Shown: positions 8,473 to 18,058, counted from the stretch's first letter. The stretch is DNA of 64,000 nt from Kuafuiihalomonas sp964473255 (GCA_964473255.1 CAYYOT010000018.1:1-64000), one strand, 5' to 3'. Translations and numbers: made by a program. Notes: generated by a model not told the origin, from the letters alone.

Positions 8473-9684
8473 GTGTTGCTGGCCCTGGTCGAAGCACTAC
8501 GGATCGGCCTGAAGAGCCTGATACGAAATCCCGGTCGAAGTGGGCTCACCATCTTGGGCCTGGCGATCGGCGTGGCCGCTTTCATCGCGATGGTGAGTTT
8601 CGGAGACGGCGCCCGACGATCGGTGGTCAAGCAGTTCGAGGCGTTCGGCGTGAACGTCCTGACGGTGCGTCAGTCGGGAGCAGCGGCGGGCAAGGGAGCT
8701 CCCCAGGATCTCAGCGACCGTGACGTGGACGCTCTGCGGGACGCGCCGAGCGTCGAAGCCGTCGTCCCTCTACGACGACGCACGATGACCCTGAACGCCA
8801 ATGGTCGACAGATACCGACCATCATCCACGGCACGACGCCGGGCTTCGAGAGCGTGCAGAGCTGGCGATTCTCCGCAGGTGGCATGTTCGACGAGACCGA
8901 CGTCTTCACCCGGGCGAAGGTCTGCATCCTGGGTCAGACGCCGCTCAGGGAACTCTTCGGCAATGATGACCCATTGGGCCAGGTCGTCACCGTCGACGAC
9001 AAGCTTCGTTGCCGCGTGATCGGCGTTCTCGAGGGCAAGGGTGCGGCCACGTCGGGCCGAGACCTCGACGATCTCATGCTGATGCCCGCCACGACGTTCC
9101 ATGCGTATGCCTACAGCGGCGACCGCGGATACTACCGCCTGATGGTCCAGCCGCGCTCCACGGACCTGCGCGACCGAGCACGCCAGGAGGTCGTGGAAGT
9201 GCTCCGCCGTACGCACGACCTACGCCCCGAAGCGCCCGACGACTTTGCCATCAGCAGTCCGGACGAAGCCACCCAGACCGTCCGGAGGGTCTCCTGGATC
9301 CTCACCGGCCTGCTCGCGGGCATCGCCGGCGTCTCCCTCCTCGTCGGCGGCATCGGAATCATGAACATCCAGCTGGTGGCCGTCGCCGAGCGGACCCAGG
9401 AGATCGGCATACGCAGCGCCATCGGCGCATCACCCGGCCAGATCCTGCTGCAGTTCCTGCTGGAGGCGGTCCTGCTCGCTCTCGTCGGCACGGTTCTCGG
9501 CGCGGCGATGGGCATCGCGATCGCCATCGTCGTCGCTCAAGCCATGAACTGGGGCTCGGCGGTTCCGGTGAGTGCGGTGCTCGGGGCGGTGGCCTTCGGA
9601 GCCGGGGTCGGCGTGCTCTTCGGTTATCTCCCGGCTCAGCGCGCCGCCCGTTTGGACCCGATCGAGGCCTTGCGGCGGGAGTGA
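8473..9684 (+). CDS. ABC transporter permease, MacB/FtsX type
   Basis: The membrane subunit of a type VII (MacB-like) ABC system, about 403 residues. It has one N-terminal transmembrane helix around residues 20-40, a periplasmic MacB-PCD domain of about 220 residues, and three C-terminal helices of the FtsX domain beginning at ILTGLLAGIAGVSLLVGGIG. There is no ATPase domain; this is supplied by the separate gene at 10935. The GTG at 8473 is the likely start; a TTG follows directly. It is the first gene of a four-gene efflux operon with the adaptor, ATPase and outer-membrane channel. Confidence 0.88.
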   Translation: MLLALVEALRIGLKSLIRNPGRSGLTILGLAIGVAAFIAMVSFGDGARRSVVKQFEAFGVNVLTVRQSGAAAGKGAPQDLSDRDVDALRDAPSVEAVVPLRRRTMTLNANGRQIPTIIHGTTPGFESVQSWRFSAGGMFDETDVFTRAKVCILGQTPLRELFGNDDPLGQVVTVDDKLRCRVIGVLEGKGAATSGRDLDDLMLMPATTFHAYAYSGDRGYYRLMVQPRSTDLRDRARQEVVEVLRRTHDLRPEAPDDFAISSPDEATQTVRRVSWILTGLLAGIAGVSLLVGGIGIMNIQLVAVAERTQEIGIRSAIGASPGQILLQFLLEAVLLALVGTVLGAAMGIAIAIVVAQAMNWGSAVPVSAVLGAVAFGAGVGVLFGYLPAQRAARLDPIEALRRE

Positions 9685-9750
9685 CCGCGGTCGCACGCCG
9701 TCGATGAAGGCTCGGCACACATCGTGTTCCGCGGTAACAGTCACCCATCC

Positions 9751-10938
9751 ATGAGGAATTCGTCCTCCGCTGGCGGTGCGAAAACGACCGCCGTGGCCGC
9801 TACGGCCGTCGTTCTCGTTCTGCTCGGCGCCTTCTGGATGCGACCGGCGAGCAGCGACGGGGCCGTCGCCTACCGGACCGCCCCCGTCCAGGCGATGGAC
9901 CTCAAGGAGACCGTCGAGGCCACCGGTCGGCTGGCGGCGCGGGAGCCCCAGGTCGTCTCCGCGCCTCGTGCAGGCCGCCTGATCTCCGTCGAAGTCCAGC
10001 CGGGGATGCCGGTGGAGGCCGGCGATGTCCTGGCGCAGCTCGACGACGAACAGGTGGGCCTCGAGGTCAACCGCGCGTTGGCGCGGGTGGCGGGAGCCCG
10101 GGCCAAAGTGAGCCGAGCTCGAGCGGAGCTGGGCCAGGCGGCTGCGCATCTCGAGCGGACGGCGCGCCTGCACGACAAGTCTCAAGCCAGCCCCGCTGCT
10201 CTCGAACAGGCGAGCAGTTCCGAAGCGACGGCCCGAGCTTCCGTTCAGCTCGCGGAAGCCGACCTGAGAGAAGCCGAGCAGACGCTCGCGTCGGCCCGTG
10301 CCGATCAGCGAGGAACACGCATTCGGGCTCCGCGCTCGGGTGTCGTTCTGACTACTCCCCATGAGCTCGGACAGATGGCGACGCCCAACGGACCGGTCCT
10401 CTTTCGGATATCCGCGCCTCTCGAACGACTGGAGGTCCATGCGGACGTCGGTGAAGCCGATATCGGGCGTCTGGCCGTCGGACAGTCGGCGAGCTTCGAG
10501 GTTCGGGCCTTTCCCGGCGAATGGTTCGAAGCGACCGTCACGCGGATCGGCGTGGTCGCCACCCGCCGCGCCGGCCTCGCCACCTATCCCATCACCCTGG
10601 AGTCCGCGAATCCGGACGGACGCCTTCGGCCAGGGATGTCAGCCGCCGTTCGATTCGAAGTGGATCGGTCGGACGACTGCCTCGCCGTCAAGGAAGCCGC
10701 CCTGCGTTTTCAACCTCGGGGAGCGTCGGAAGCCCCGCCCCGATCCCGGGTCTTCAAGCGAAGCGAAGACGGGGAGATCGCCGAGATCGCGGTTCGCACC
10801 GGCGTTTCCGACGGGGCGCATACCGAGGTGGTGCCCGAGAACGCAGACGTGCTGCGCGCCGGAGACGAGGTCATCTTGGGCTATGACACGGGTCCCCAGC
10901 GCACCGGACCCGACGTATCCTTGGGGGGCAAGCGGTGA
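9751..10938 (+). CDS. Periplasmic adaptor (HlyD/MacA membrane-fusion family)
   Basis: A membrane-fusion protein of about 395 residues that should bridge the inner-membrane ABC permease and the TolC-like channel. It has one N-terminal transmembrane anchor, a lipoyl/barrel-sandwich half-motif (VSAPRAGRLISVEVQPGMPV), a long Ala/Arg-rich coiled-coil hairpin at about residues 105-180, the second half-motif (GTRIRAPRSGVVLTTPHELG), and a C-terminal beta-barrel. The ATG at 9751 starts just before the anchor; GTG at 9724 is an alternative. The stop overlaps the GTG of the ATPase gene by four bases. Confidence 0.88.
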   Translation: MRNSSSAGGAKTTAVAATAVVLVLLGAFWMRPASSDGAVAYRTAPVQAMDLKETVEATGRLAAREPQVVSAPRAGRLISVEVQPGMPVEAGDVLAQLDDEQVGLEVNRALARVAGARAKVSRARAELGQAAAHLERTARLHDKSQASPAALEQASSSEATARASVQLAEADLREAEQTLASARADQRGTRIRAPRSGVVLTTPHELGQMATPNGPVLFRISAPLERLEVHADVGEADIGRLAVGQSASFEVRAFPGEWFEATVTRIGVVATRRAGLATYPITLESANPDGRLRPGMSAAVRFEVDRSDDCLAVKEAALRFQPRGASEAPPRSRVFKRSEDGEIAEIAVRTGVSDGAHTEVVPENADVLRAGDEVILGYDTGPQRTGPDVSLGGKR

Positions 10939-11636
10939 CGCTGGTGGAGATTCGGAATCTGACCAAAGTCTACGGCTCCGGCGAGACCGCACTCACGGTC
11001 CTGAAGGACCTCGATCTCGACGTGTCCAGCTCGGAGATCGTCGCCCTGTGCGGCCCGTCCGGTTCGGGCAAATCAACGCTCTTGAACATCATCGGGTGTC
11101 TCGACCGCCCCACGTCGGGCAGCTACCATCTCGCCGGGCGAGACGTCTCGACTCTCGACCGCGCTGCTCAAGCGGCGATGCGGCTGGGTTACTTGGGCTT
11201 CATCTTCCAGTCGTTTCACCTGCTCTCGGACATGACGGCCATCGAGAATGCGATGCTGCCGCTCCAGTACGCCGGAATCGCACCCCAGGAGCGACGTACG
11301 CGGGCGGCCGCCATGCTGGAGCGCGTGGGCCTCGCCGACCGGATGGACCACCGACCGAGCGAACTCTCCGGTGGTCAGAAGCAGCGCGTGGCCATCGCCC
11401 GCGCCTGCGTGACCTCCCCCAAGGTCCTGCTCGCGGACGAGCCCACCGGTGCCCTCGACTCGAAGACGGGGGTCGCCGTTCTCGAGATGCTGAGCGAGCT
11501 TCATGCCGAGCGCGGCCTGACCGTGATCATCGTGACCCATGACGAACACGTGGCGGAGTGGGCGCATCGACGCATCGACCTTCTGGACGGTCGCATCCTG
11601 CAGGACCGCAATTCGCGGGCCGCGGAGATCTCGTGA
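10935..11636 (+). CDS. ABC transporter ATP-binding protein (MacB/LolD type)
   Basis: A stand-alone nucleotide-binding domain of 233 residues. The Walker A is GPSGSGKSTLL, the Q-loop is in the FIFQSFHLL segment, the signature is LSGGQKQRVAIARA, and the Walker B with catalytic Glu is VLLADEPTGALDS, followed by the H-loop IIVTHDEH. The PTGALDS sequence and short length are typical of MacB/LolD-class ATPases that drive mechanotransmission rather than classical transport. The GTG start overlaps the adaptor stop (GTGA), and its own stop overlaps the start of the channel gene in the same manner, which indicates a tightly coupled operon. Confidence 0.92.
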   Translation: MTLVEIRNLTKVYGSGETALTVLKDLDLDVSSSEIVALCGPSGSGKSTLLNIIGCLDRPTSGSYHLAGRDVSTLDRAAQAAMRLGYLGFIFQSFHLLSDMTAIENAMLPLQYAGIAPQERRTRAAAMLERVGLADRMDHRPSELSGGQKQRVAIARACVTSPKVLLADEPTGALDSKTGVAVLEMLSELHAERGLTVIIVTHDEHVAEWAHRRIDLLDGRILQDRNSRAAEIS

Positions 11637-12940
11637 GGCTGCTCCTCGCGATCTTCGTGGGCTTCACCATTTCGCCCACGCCGGTGCGAGCCGAAGTCGT
11701 GACCCTTTCCTCCCTGCGCGACAAGGCGCTCGAGGACCATCCGGACCTGGCGGCCGAGGCAGCGCGTCGGGTGCAGGCAGAGGCCCAAATCGCCTCGGCG
11801 CAGACCGGACAAAAGCCTCGGATCGAAGGAGTTGCCGAACTGACCGGCGCCCCGGGCGGACAGCTGGTGACGATCCCGGAAGACCTAGCGGGAGGCCCGC
11901 CCCTCCAGGTCTCCGGTGCCCGAGCCTTCAACGACACGACGTTCGCCGAAGCGCTCGCGCCGAACGCTCGGTACTCAGCGCGAATTCAACTCGACTGGAA
12001 CCTCTATGACTTCGGCCGCACGGCGGCACGGGTGCGCGCCGCGCGCGCCGAAGCCCGGGCTCGAAGGGCCGACGAAGCCGCCACCGCCGCCGAGCTCCTC
12101 GATGCGATCGATCAAGCATATCTGGATTGGCTGACCGCGTACGAACAGGCGCGCCTGCAGCAGGCGGCGACGCAGCGTCTCGACGAGCGTCTGGAGCGCT
12201 TGACGGCCCGGCGCGACGCCGGAGCGGCGGCGGATTCGGAGCTATGGCCGGCGAAGACGGCCCTCGCCGCCCAGCGGATCCGGACCGCCCGGGCCGAGGA
12301 AGGTCTACTGCAGGCGAGGTTGACCCTGGAGGAGGCGACCCAAACCCGGCTGGACGACGATGCCGAACCCGACCGGACCCTTCTCGAGCTCGGGACCGAA
12401 CCCGATGACGAAACCGCTCCGTCGACCAAGGAGGCGGAGGCGCTGGCGGCCCGGGCCTCGGCGGCGAGGACCCAAGCGCGGGTCCACGAACGCCGTCATG
12501 CGCCGCGTCTGAGCGCCGGAGCCGACGTTGGTATTCGTGGCCAGATCGACTCCATTTTCCCGGCTTACCGGGGGACAGTCGGCCTCACCTTTCCGCTGTG
12601 GGACGGCGGGCAAGAAGTGAATCGCGCCCGAGAACGTCATGCGGAGGCAGAAGCCCTGGAGGCCCAGCTCGAGCGCGTTCAGACCGCGGCGGAGCGCCGC
12701 AGCCAGCGCAATCGCCTGGCGTTGCGAGAGGCCCGGCGCCGGGTAGGGCTCGCGGGAGAGTATGCCGAAACCGCCGCCGCGCGCCTGGCCGACGTCGCTT
12801 CGCGCGAAGACGCATCGCCGGCGTGGCAGGATGAGCTGCAGCGCGCCGAAGAGACCCGAGACGATGCGGCGCTACAGCTGCTCGTGGCCCGCGTCGACCG
12901 CGCGTACGCCGCTCTTCGTCTGGGCTCGGCTCCGCGTTGA
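11633..12940 (+). CDS. TolC-family outer membrane efflux protein
   Basis: An outer-membrane channel subunit of about 435 residues. A signal peptide is visible at the N-terminus (VRLLLAIFVGFTISPTPVRA). The mature part has the duplicated TolC architecture, with long Ala/Arg/Glu-rich helices such as ARVRAARAEARARRADEAA and a second repeat with the typical GLTFPLWDGGQEVNRARE segment. The GTG at 11633 overlaps the ATPase stop (GTGA). The last 69 bp overlap the tail of the convergent glycosyltransferase gene. With the three upstream genes it completes a MacAB-TolC-like tripartite exporter; the cargo is not evident. Confidence 0.88.
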   Translation: MRLLLAIFVGFTISPTPVRAEVVTLSSLRDKALEDHPDLAAEAARRVQAEAQIASAQTGQKPRIEGVAELTGAPGGQLVTIPEDLAGGPPLQVSGARAFNDTTFAEALAPNARYSARIQLDWNLYDFGRTAARVRAARAEARARRADEAATAAELLDAIDQAYLDWLTAYEQARLQQAATQRLDERLERLTARRDAGAAADSELWPAKTALAAQRIRTARAEEGLLQARLTLEEATQTRLDDDAEPDRTLLELGTEPDDETAPSTKEAEALAARASAARTQARVHERRHAPRLSAGADVGIRGQIDSIFPAYRGTVGLTFPLWDGGQEVNRARERHAEAEALEAQLERVQTAAERRSQRNRLALREARRRVGLAGEYAETAAARLADVASREDASPAWQDELQRAEETRDDAALQLLVARVDRAYAALRLGSAPR

Positions 12941-14218
12941 CGCCACCTCCTCGGCGACCTCGTCGAGAAGTCCCGCGAGCCGAGCGGCGGTCGATGCGCT
13001 CGAATACCGACGGAGCGCCTCGGGCTGGGCGGTGGGAAAACCGGACAGCGGAATGCCGGACAAGGCGCACCAGACACAGGCGATCAGGTGTCGCGCGGCC
13101 TCCTCGACCTGGTCCCGCCCGTACATCCGGCCGGTGCCCGTCGTCTTCAGGACGTCGGCGACCTCGGGACTGTCGGCGAGAGCCACGATCGGCCGCCCGA
13201 CCGGAAGGTAGTCGATCAGCTTGGCGGGGAGGATCTCCTCGCGACCGGGCTCCACGCTCACGAGAAGCAAGTCGGACGTCGACAAGCGCTCAGCGGCCGC
13301 TTCGTACGGTACGGCCTCCTCGCTGACGAAGCGGTCGAGCACTCCCGCCTCCTCGGCGCGCCGGCGATCTTCGCCGGACAGTTCGCCCACCGAGCGAACC
13401 TCCAGATTGGAGAACGCCACCGGGTCGAGAGCCCGCACTCGACGGAGTACGTCGATGGTGCGAGACGCGGAGGACAGCGGTCGAAAGCGGCCGAAGAAGC
13501 GAAGTACGAGCCGATCTCCGTAGACCGGGTCCGCCGACCATGCCCGGGGCTCGCCCGCGTAGGCGTTGGTGATCGTGACCATCTTGGCCGCCCTTCGCGG
13601 GCGCGCGGCCGCGTATCGGCTTCGAGTGCGTTCCGCGGTGAACACGATGCGGTCGGCCGACGCGAGAACGCGCTCCTCGACCTGGCGGTCGAGCGACCGA
13701 ACCCAGGCCGGTCGATTGCGCCCCCGCACGCCGCAGAGGTTCCAAGGGTCGCGATAGTCGGCGATCCACGGCCGCCCGAGCCGAATCGCCACCAGCCCCG
13801 CCAGCACGTGCGATGACCACGGGTCGGCCGTGCTCCACACGACATCCACTCGCGAGGCACGAGCGAAGCGGAGGACGCCGGGAAGAGCGGCGAGCAGCGT
13901 CGCCAGCCAACCGTCGACCGGGACGACGCCGTCGAGTCGGTCGAGGACCAGCGATCTTCGCGGGTGCGTGTGCTCCAGACTCGAACCCCCGGCCACCATC
14001 GTTCGGTCGCCGGCGCTGCCCACGGCGTGGCGGTCCAGCGCGTCGAGCTGGATCGACTCCTCGGCCGTGGCCCTTTCCGTGGGCGTGGCCAGATGGACGA
14101 CGCGAGGCTCCCACCCCCACTGCGGCAGCTCCCGCGCAAACTTGTAGGGCCGCAATGAACCCACGCGTCGGCGGGGGGGGAAGTACGGCGCGATCATGAG
14201 GACGGAGCGTGGCGCCAT
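12872..14218 (-). CDS. Glycosyltransferase, GT4-like (GT-B fold)
   Basis: A GT-B glycosyltransferase of about 448 residues. The N-terminal domain starts with a beta strand and the loop SVLMIAPYFPPRRRVGSLRP, a pattern common in GT4 enzymes of exopolysaccharide or glycan synthesis. The C-terminal half has a nucleotide-sugar-binding region ending in EEILPAKLIDYLPVGRPIVAL, which replaces the usual E-x7-E motif. I start it at the ATG 14218, which overlaps the upstream gene's stop as TGATG; 19 upstream codons in frame are low-complexity. It is the last gene of a four-gene glycosyltransferase run. The C-terminal 23 codons lie antisense to the tolC-like gene and may be non-functional extension. Confidence 0.8.
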   Translation of the reverse strand: MAPRSVLMIAPYFPPRRRVGSLRPYKFARELPQWGWEPRVVHLATPTERATAEESIQLDALDRHAVGSAGDRTMVAGGSSLEHTHPRRSLVLDRLDGVVPVDGWLATLLAALPGVLRFARASRVDVVWSTADPWSSHVLAGLVAIRLGRPWIADYRDPWNLCGVRGRNRPAWVRSLDRQVEERVLASADRIVFTAERTRSRYAAARPRRAAKMVTITNAYAGEPRAWSADPVYGDRLVLRFFGRFRPLSSASRTIDVLRRVRALDPVAFSNLEVRSVGELSGEDRRRAEEAGVLDRFVSEEAVPYEAAAERLSTSDLLLVSVEPGREEILPAKLIDYLPVGRPIVALADSPEVADVLKTTGTGRMYGRDQVEEAARHLIACVWCALSGIPLSGFPTAQPEALRRYSSASTAARLAGLLDEVAEEVASTRSRAQTKSGVRAVDAGHEQL

Positions 14219-15252
14219 CACGCGACCTCCTCCACGAGCGTCATTACGGCCTCCGCGGCGTCCGGTGCCGCCCACGCCCGGAGTTCCGGCGACGGCTGCG
14301 GTGCATCCTGCAAAAACCTCGAAAGCCGCTGCTCATTGATCTCGGAAAAAGCACAGCCGTCACCCGCCCCAACGGCGCGGAGCATGGCCAAGTTCAGCCG
14401 CTGCTCGTCGTCGTCGGCCTGGTGCAGGACGAACAGAGGCTTGTGAAGAGCCAGGCATTCGCTGATGAGCTGACTCCCCGCCGACGCGACGACCTGATCG
14501 CAGCGGCGAAGCTCTTCGATGAAACCGAGCCGGTCTCGCGGACGATACTCGACGCCCTTCACGTGACCTCGACCGAACACCAGAATCCGAATGTCGTCTC
14601 GGGCAACCCGACGCAGAACCGAAGTAACGTCATCTCCGTTGTCATCGCGGAAATAGCACAACACGGTCGGCGAACCAGCCTCCTGTGCCAGCGGGGCCGG
14701 CTGGTGAAGACGATCATCGAGAACCGGGCGTGCCAGCACGGTACGCCGGTCACGGAGCGGCAGCGGCACGAAGTTGACCGCCACGTAGCCGTCGGCCGGC
14801 CAGCTGGAAACCGTGGCCTTTACGGCCTCTCGCAACCAGGATGGTCGGTCCAGGCTCGGCGGTCGCCGACAGCGACTGAAGACGAGTCCATGGCCCACGG
14901 CGATGACGGGGCGCCGGAGGATCTTCGCCGCGATGACGGACGGATGGTCGCCGTCCGAGACCAGAACGTCGGGCACTTCGTTCCAGCCGGCCCGAACGGC
15001 CTGGGCCACTCGACGGACCCCGAGGGTGATCGAGCGAATCCCGGGCCGGGCCGGCAGGGACTGCACCGCCGTGCAGCTGACCACGACCGGTTGCAGGATC
15101 GGCAGTGCGTCTCTGCCCGCGAACACGCGGACCGCATGCCCGCGGTGCTGCAGGCGGCGAATGATGGCGCGCGAGCGGGTGGCGTGGCCGCGACCGCGGC
15201 CATGCACATAGTAGTGGATGATCCGACCGACCCCGGAAGGGGGCGAAGTCAC
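14218..15252 (-). CDS. Glycosyltransferase, MurG/GT28-like
   Basis: A GT-B fold protein of about 344 residues. The N-terminal motif IIHYYVHGRGRGHATRS (glycine-rich, with GRGHxxRS) is typical of the GT28/MurG-like and Glyco_trans_1_3 groups, which act on lipid- or surface-linked acceptors. The donor-binding half contains VASAGSQLISECLALHKPLF, a variant of the GGxxTxxE region of MurG. The GTG at 15252 overlaps the stop of the preceding gene (GTGA), so the 65 residues readable upstream are unlikely to be translated. It is part of the same operon as the three GT4-like genes. Confidence 0.78.
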   Translation of the reverse strand: MTSPPSGVGRIIHYYVHGRGRGHATRSRAIIRRLQHRGHAVRVFAGRDALPILQPVVVSCTAVQSLPARPGIRSITLGVRRVAQAVRAGWNEVPDVLVSDGDHPSVIAAKILRRPVIAVGHGLVFSRCRRPPSLDRPSWLREAVKATVSSWPADGYVAVNFVPLPLRDRRTVLARPVLDDRLHQPAPLAQEAGSPTVLCYFRDDNGDDVTSVLRRVARDDIRILVFGRGHVKGVEYRPRDRLGFIEELRRCDQVVASAGSQLISECLALHKPLFVLHQADDDEQRLNLAMLRAVGAGDGCAFSEINEQRLSRFLQDAPQPSPELRAWAAPDAAEAVMTLVEEVA

Positions 15253-16730
15253 GCGGCCTCGCCCCCCGAAAGCTCGACCGCGTCGGGGACGAGCACCGGT
15301 TCGGACGGTATCGAACCCCAGCGGGGGGCCGCGGCCTGACGCCGGTTTAGCTCGGCGGGCGGCCGAAGCAGGCCGGTCGAGGCTACGAAGGCGTGTACGG
15401 CCAACCAACGCGCGGCGAGAGCGGCCGTGGACGCCGACGGTTTGCACAGTGCGCGGTGACGCTTGGCGCTCTCGAAGGCGTCGTAGTAGCGGTCGATGAC
15501 GTTGGCCGGGTCCGACCGGCCTGCCGCCGCGCGCTGCGCCATATCGGCCATCCGCCGCCGACGAGCCGGCTCTCGCATCAGCTTCACGACCTCGGCTCCG
15601 TAGCGCTCGTTGCAGACTTCGCGATTCGGACCGTGGGGGAGGAGAATCCCGTCGCGCCCCGATGCCACCTGCTGGGCAACGCCTGCCTGGTCATCGAAAG
15701 CCACCACCGGAAGACCGCAGTACATGGCCTCGCTGACCACCTGGCCGTACGTCTCGCTGAGCGACCCGTAGAGGAACAGGTCGGCGTGGGCGTACCAGTT
15801 GCGAACCTCGCTGACCGGGAACTCCCCGGGAAAGAAGGTCCGGTCTCCGACGCCCGAACGCTGAGCGCGGGCCTTGAACGCATCGCGGTCGGGGCCATCA
15901 CCCACGATGGTGAGCGTCGTATTCGGAGCGTGAGGGGCGATGTGGTCGGCGAAGATGTCGATCAAGCGACCGACGTTCTTTTCGCGAACCTGGCGGCAGA
16001 GCAGGAGCAGCCGTCCCCCCCGAGGCGCCATCGGCGAGAACGGGTCGTCGCCGACCGCACCGGCGCGAACCTCTGGATTGACCGGACGAGGAATGACGTG
16101 AATCGGCACGCGAACGCCGAGGTTTCGCCAGTAGTCGACCAGACCCTCGGACAGGACGATCAGGCCGTCGCCGTTGTTGTAGGCGCGGACGCTCAGCGAC
16201 TCGGCCATCGGCACCAAAGATTCGTTGCAGATCTGCTGGACCCGCTCGTTGGTGCTGAGCGCTTCGGGCAGGATGATGTCGTAGATCCGGTTCAGCATCG
16301 CGGTGTTGACGTTGAGCAGCGGGACGCCCTTCTTGGCCCGCAGCCAGACGCCCGCTTCGGTCAGCATCGAACCCGTCTGTGAGAGGAGGACGTCGAAGTC
16401 TTGTGCCGCGAGATCCGAGAACCCGCGGCGCGTCGGGATCGGCAGGTAGAAGCCGGGATGCGAGCGGAACGGGAGCGACTTCAGCAGAACGCTCCGCTCC
16501 GGCAGCTCTTCAGCTCTGCCGTTGGGGTCCTTCGGACCGATCAGCGTGACGTTGTGACCGCGCTGCTCGAACTGGGCGTGGAGAAACTGGGCCGCGAACA
16601 CCGAACCCGTGGCGTACGGGATCCGGACATAGTCGTTCAGGATGCCGATGTTCCTGAACGTCTCCGACTCCGAAGGGAAGGAAGTCTCTTCGAGACGAAG
16701 TTGGGGACCTGTTTCAAAGCGGGGCGTCAC
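15249..16730 (-). CDS. Glycosyltransferase, GT4 family
   Basis: A GT-B glycosyltransferase of the GT4/PimB-like type. The N-terminal strand and loop are visible as NIGILNDYVRIPYATGS. The C-terminal domain has RQVREKNVGRLIDIF, then TIVGDGPDRDAF, then the E-x7-E donor motif in YGSLSETYGQVVSEAMYCGLPVVAFD. The start is uncertain. The family's first strand begins about 30 residues into the version starting at GTG 16730, while the frame is open to an ATG at 16874 that would add 48 residues of unlikely composition. A 149 bp gap to the preceding glycosyltransferase could hold a promoter, but I see no convincing one. Confidence 0.82.
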   Translation of the reverse strand: MTPRFETGPQLRLEETSFPSESETFRNIGILNDYVRIPYATGSVFAAQFLHAQFEQRGHNVTLIGPKDPNGRAEELPERSVLLKSLPFRSHPGFYLPIPTRRGFSDLAAQDFDVLLSQTGSMLTEAGVWLRAKKGVPLLNVNTAMLNRIYDIILPEALSTNERVQQICNESLVPMAESLSVRAYNNGDGLIVLSEGLVDYWRNLGVRVPIHVIPRPVNPEVRAGAVGDDPFSPMAPRGGRLLLLCRQVREKNVGRLIDIFADHIAPHAPNTTLTIVGDGPDRDAFKARAQRSGVGDRTFFPGEFPVSEVRNWYAHADLFLYGSLSETYGQVVSEAMYCGLPVVAFDDQAGVAQQVASGRDGILLPHGPNREVCNERYGAEVVKLMREPARRRRMADMAQRAAAGRSDPANVIDRYYDAFESAKRHRALCKPSASTAALAARWLAVHAFVASTGLLRPPAELNRRQAAAPRWGSIPSEPVLVPDAVELSGGEAA

Positions 16731-16879
16731 AGCCGGGTGTGGGTTCGCACAAACGATGCCAGCCCGCAAAGACAACCGCGCCGGGATTCCGGCCGAAAAG
16801 GTCGCGGGTTTAACCTTAACGCTGCCGGGATTCAGCCGTAGCCCTGGCTGCACACTGTGGCGCAGCCAATACATCGAAC

Positions 16880-18058
16880 TTACCCTTCATGAGGCGCCAG
16901 ACCAGCAACGAGCTCGGCATAGTGGCGAAAGAGATGCTCGAAATGCTGATCCAGCGTCCGGACTCGGTGGCGTGCGGCATCCCGGGCGACCGCTCGCATG
17001 GACGCGATGTCGCGCACGAGGAGCCGTCGGACCGCGCCGGCACAGGCCATGGCGTCGCCGGGCGAATAGGTTTCGGCGAAGGCGGGATCGGCGAGGTCGG
17101 CAGCGCCCCCGACGCTGGGGACCACGATCGGCAGACCCGCCGCCATCGCTTCGGCCACCACGAGTCCATACGTTTCGGCGGCCGACCCATGCAGCAGAGC
17201 GTCGCCGGTCGCGACCGCCTGCGCGAGCTCCTCTCGATTTCGCGTGTAGCCCGCCACCACCACCTGCGGGACCTTACGCGCCAGGGCTTCGATCCGCGCT
17301 CGTTGCGGGCCGTCGCCGTAGATCGCGAGAGCGGTCGGCGCCCCCCGATTCAACTCGGCGACCGCCTCGATCAAGGTCGGCAGACGCTTTTCTGGGTGGT
17401 GCCGCGAGACGGTGACCAGCAGCGGTGCATCGCGGGGGACCTTGGCTCGGACGAGCAGCTTCGCTCGTAGAGTCCGGTCCGGCCTGGCTCGGGCGAATGG
17501 CCCAGCGTCGATCCCGAACGGCACGGCCGCGACCCGAGGGATCGAAAACGACGCCAGCCGGTCGCGGAGCCACTCTCCGGCGACGACCGTCGTATCGAAA
17601 CGCGATGACAGGGAACGGAGATACGACCAGACCGGACCGAACGCGCGGTCGATACGGCGCGTCGACACGTAGCGATCGAAAAAACTGTGCCCGAAGACCG
17701 CCACTGGATCCTGATGAAAGATGAGACTCTTCAGGCCCGATCCTCGCCAGCGGGCAACCGACCAGCCGCCGCCGTACACCGACGAACCTTCGATAACGTC
17801 CGGAGCTTCGCGCTCGAGGATGCGGTGCACGGTGCGCGGGCGAACGAACAGATGGTACCGCGGGTCCCCCGGCACCGGCGGGCTCTTAACCCAGACGACG
17901 CGCCCCCCGAGGCGCGCTTCCTCCCCGTCGTCCGCGGCCGGGGCCACCACGACGACTTCGTGTCCGAGGGCGCTGCCCGCGCGCAGCTTGTGATCGATGT
18001 ACGTTTTTACGCCGCCGCCCTTTTCCGCGTAGAACTCGGCGACATCGAGGACCTTCAT
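16880..18058 (-). CDS. Glycosyltransferase, GT4 family
   Basis: A 392-residue GT4 enzyme. It begins with MKVLDVAEFYAEKGGGVKTY, the acceptor-side glycine loop typical of GT4 members, and has the donor-side pattern VTVSRHHPEKRLPTLIEA, then AIYGDGPQRARIEAL, then the E-x7-E motif in HGSAAETYGLVVAEAMAAGLP. It is the first gene of the minus-strand glycosyltransferase run and is divergent from the hydrolase at 18158, with 99 bp between them. The cluster probably builds a cell-surface glycan or glycolipid. No polymerase, flippase or sugar-nucleotide gene is visible next to it. Confidence 0.88.
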   Translation of the reverse strand: MKVLDVAEFYAEKGGGVKTYIDHKLRAGSALGHEVVVVAPAADDGEEARLGGRVVWVKSPPVPGDPRYHLFVRPRTVHRILEREAPDVIEGSSVYGGGWSVARWRGSGLKSLIFHQDPVAVFGHSFFDRYVSTRRIDRAFGPVWSYLRSLSSRFDTTVVAGEWLRDRLASFSIPRVAAVPFGIDAGPFARARPDRTLRAKLLVRAKVPRDAPLLVTVSRHHPEKRLPTLIEAVAELNRGAPTALAIYGDGPQRARIEALARKVPQVVVAGYTRNREELAQAVATGDALLHGSAAETYGLVVAEAMAAGLPIVVPSVGGAADLADPAFAETYSPGDAMACAGAVRRLLVRDIASMRAVARDAARHRVRTLDQHFEHLFRHYAELVAGLAPHEG

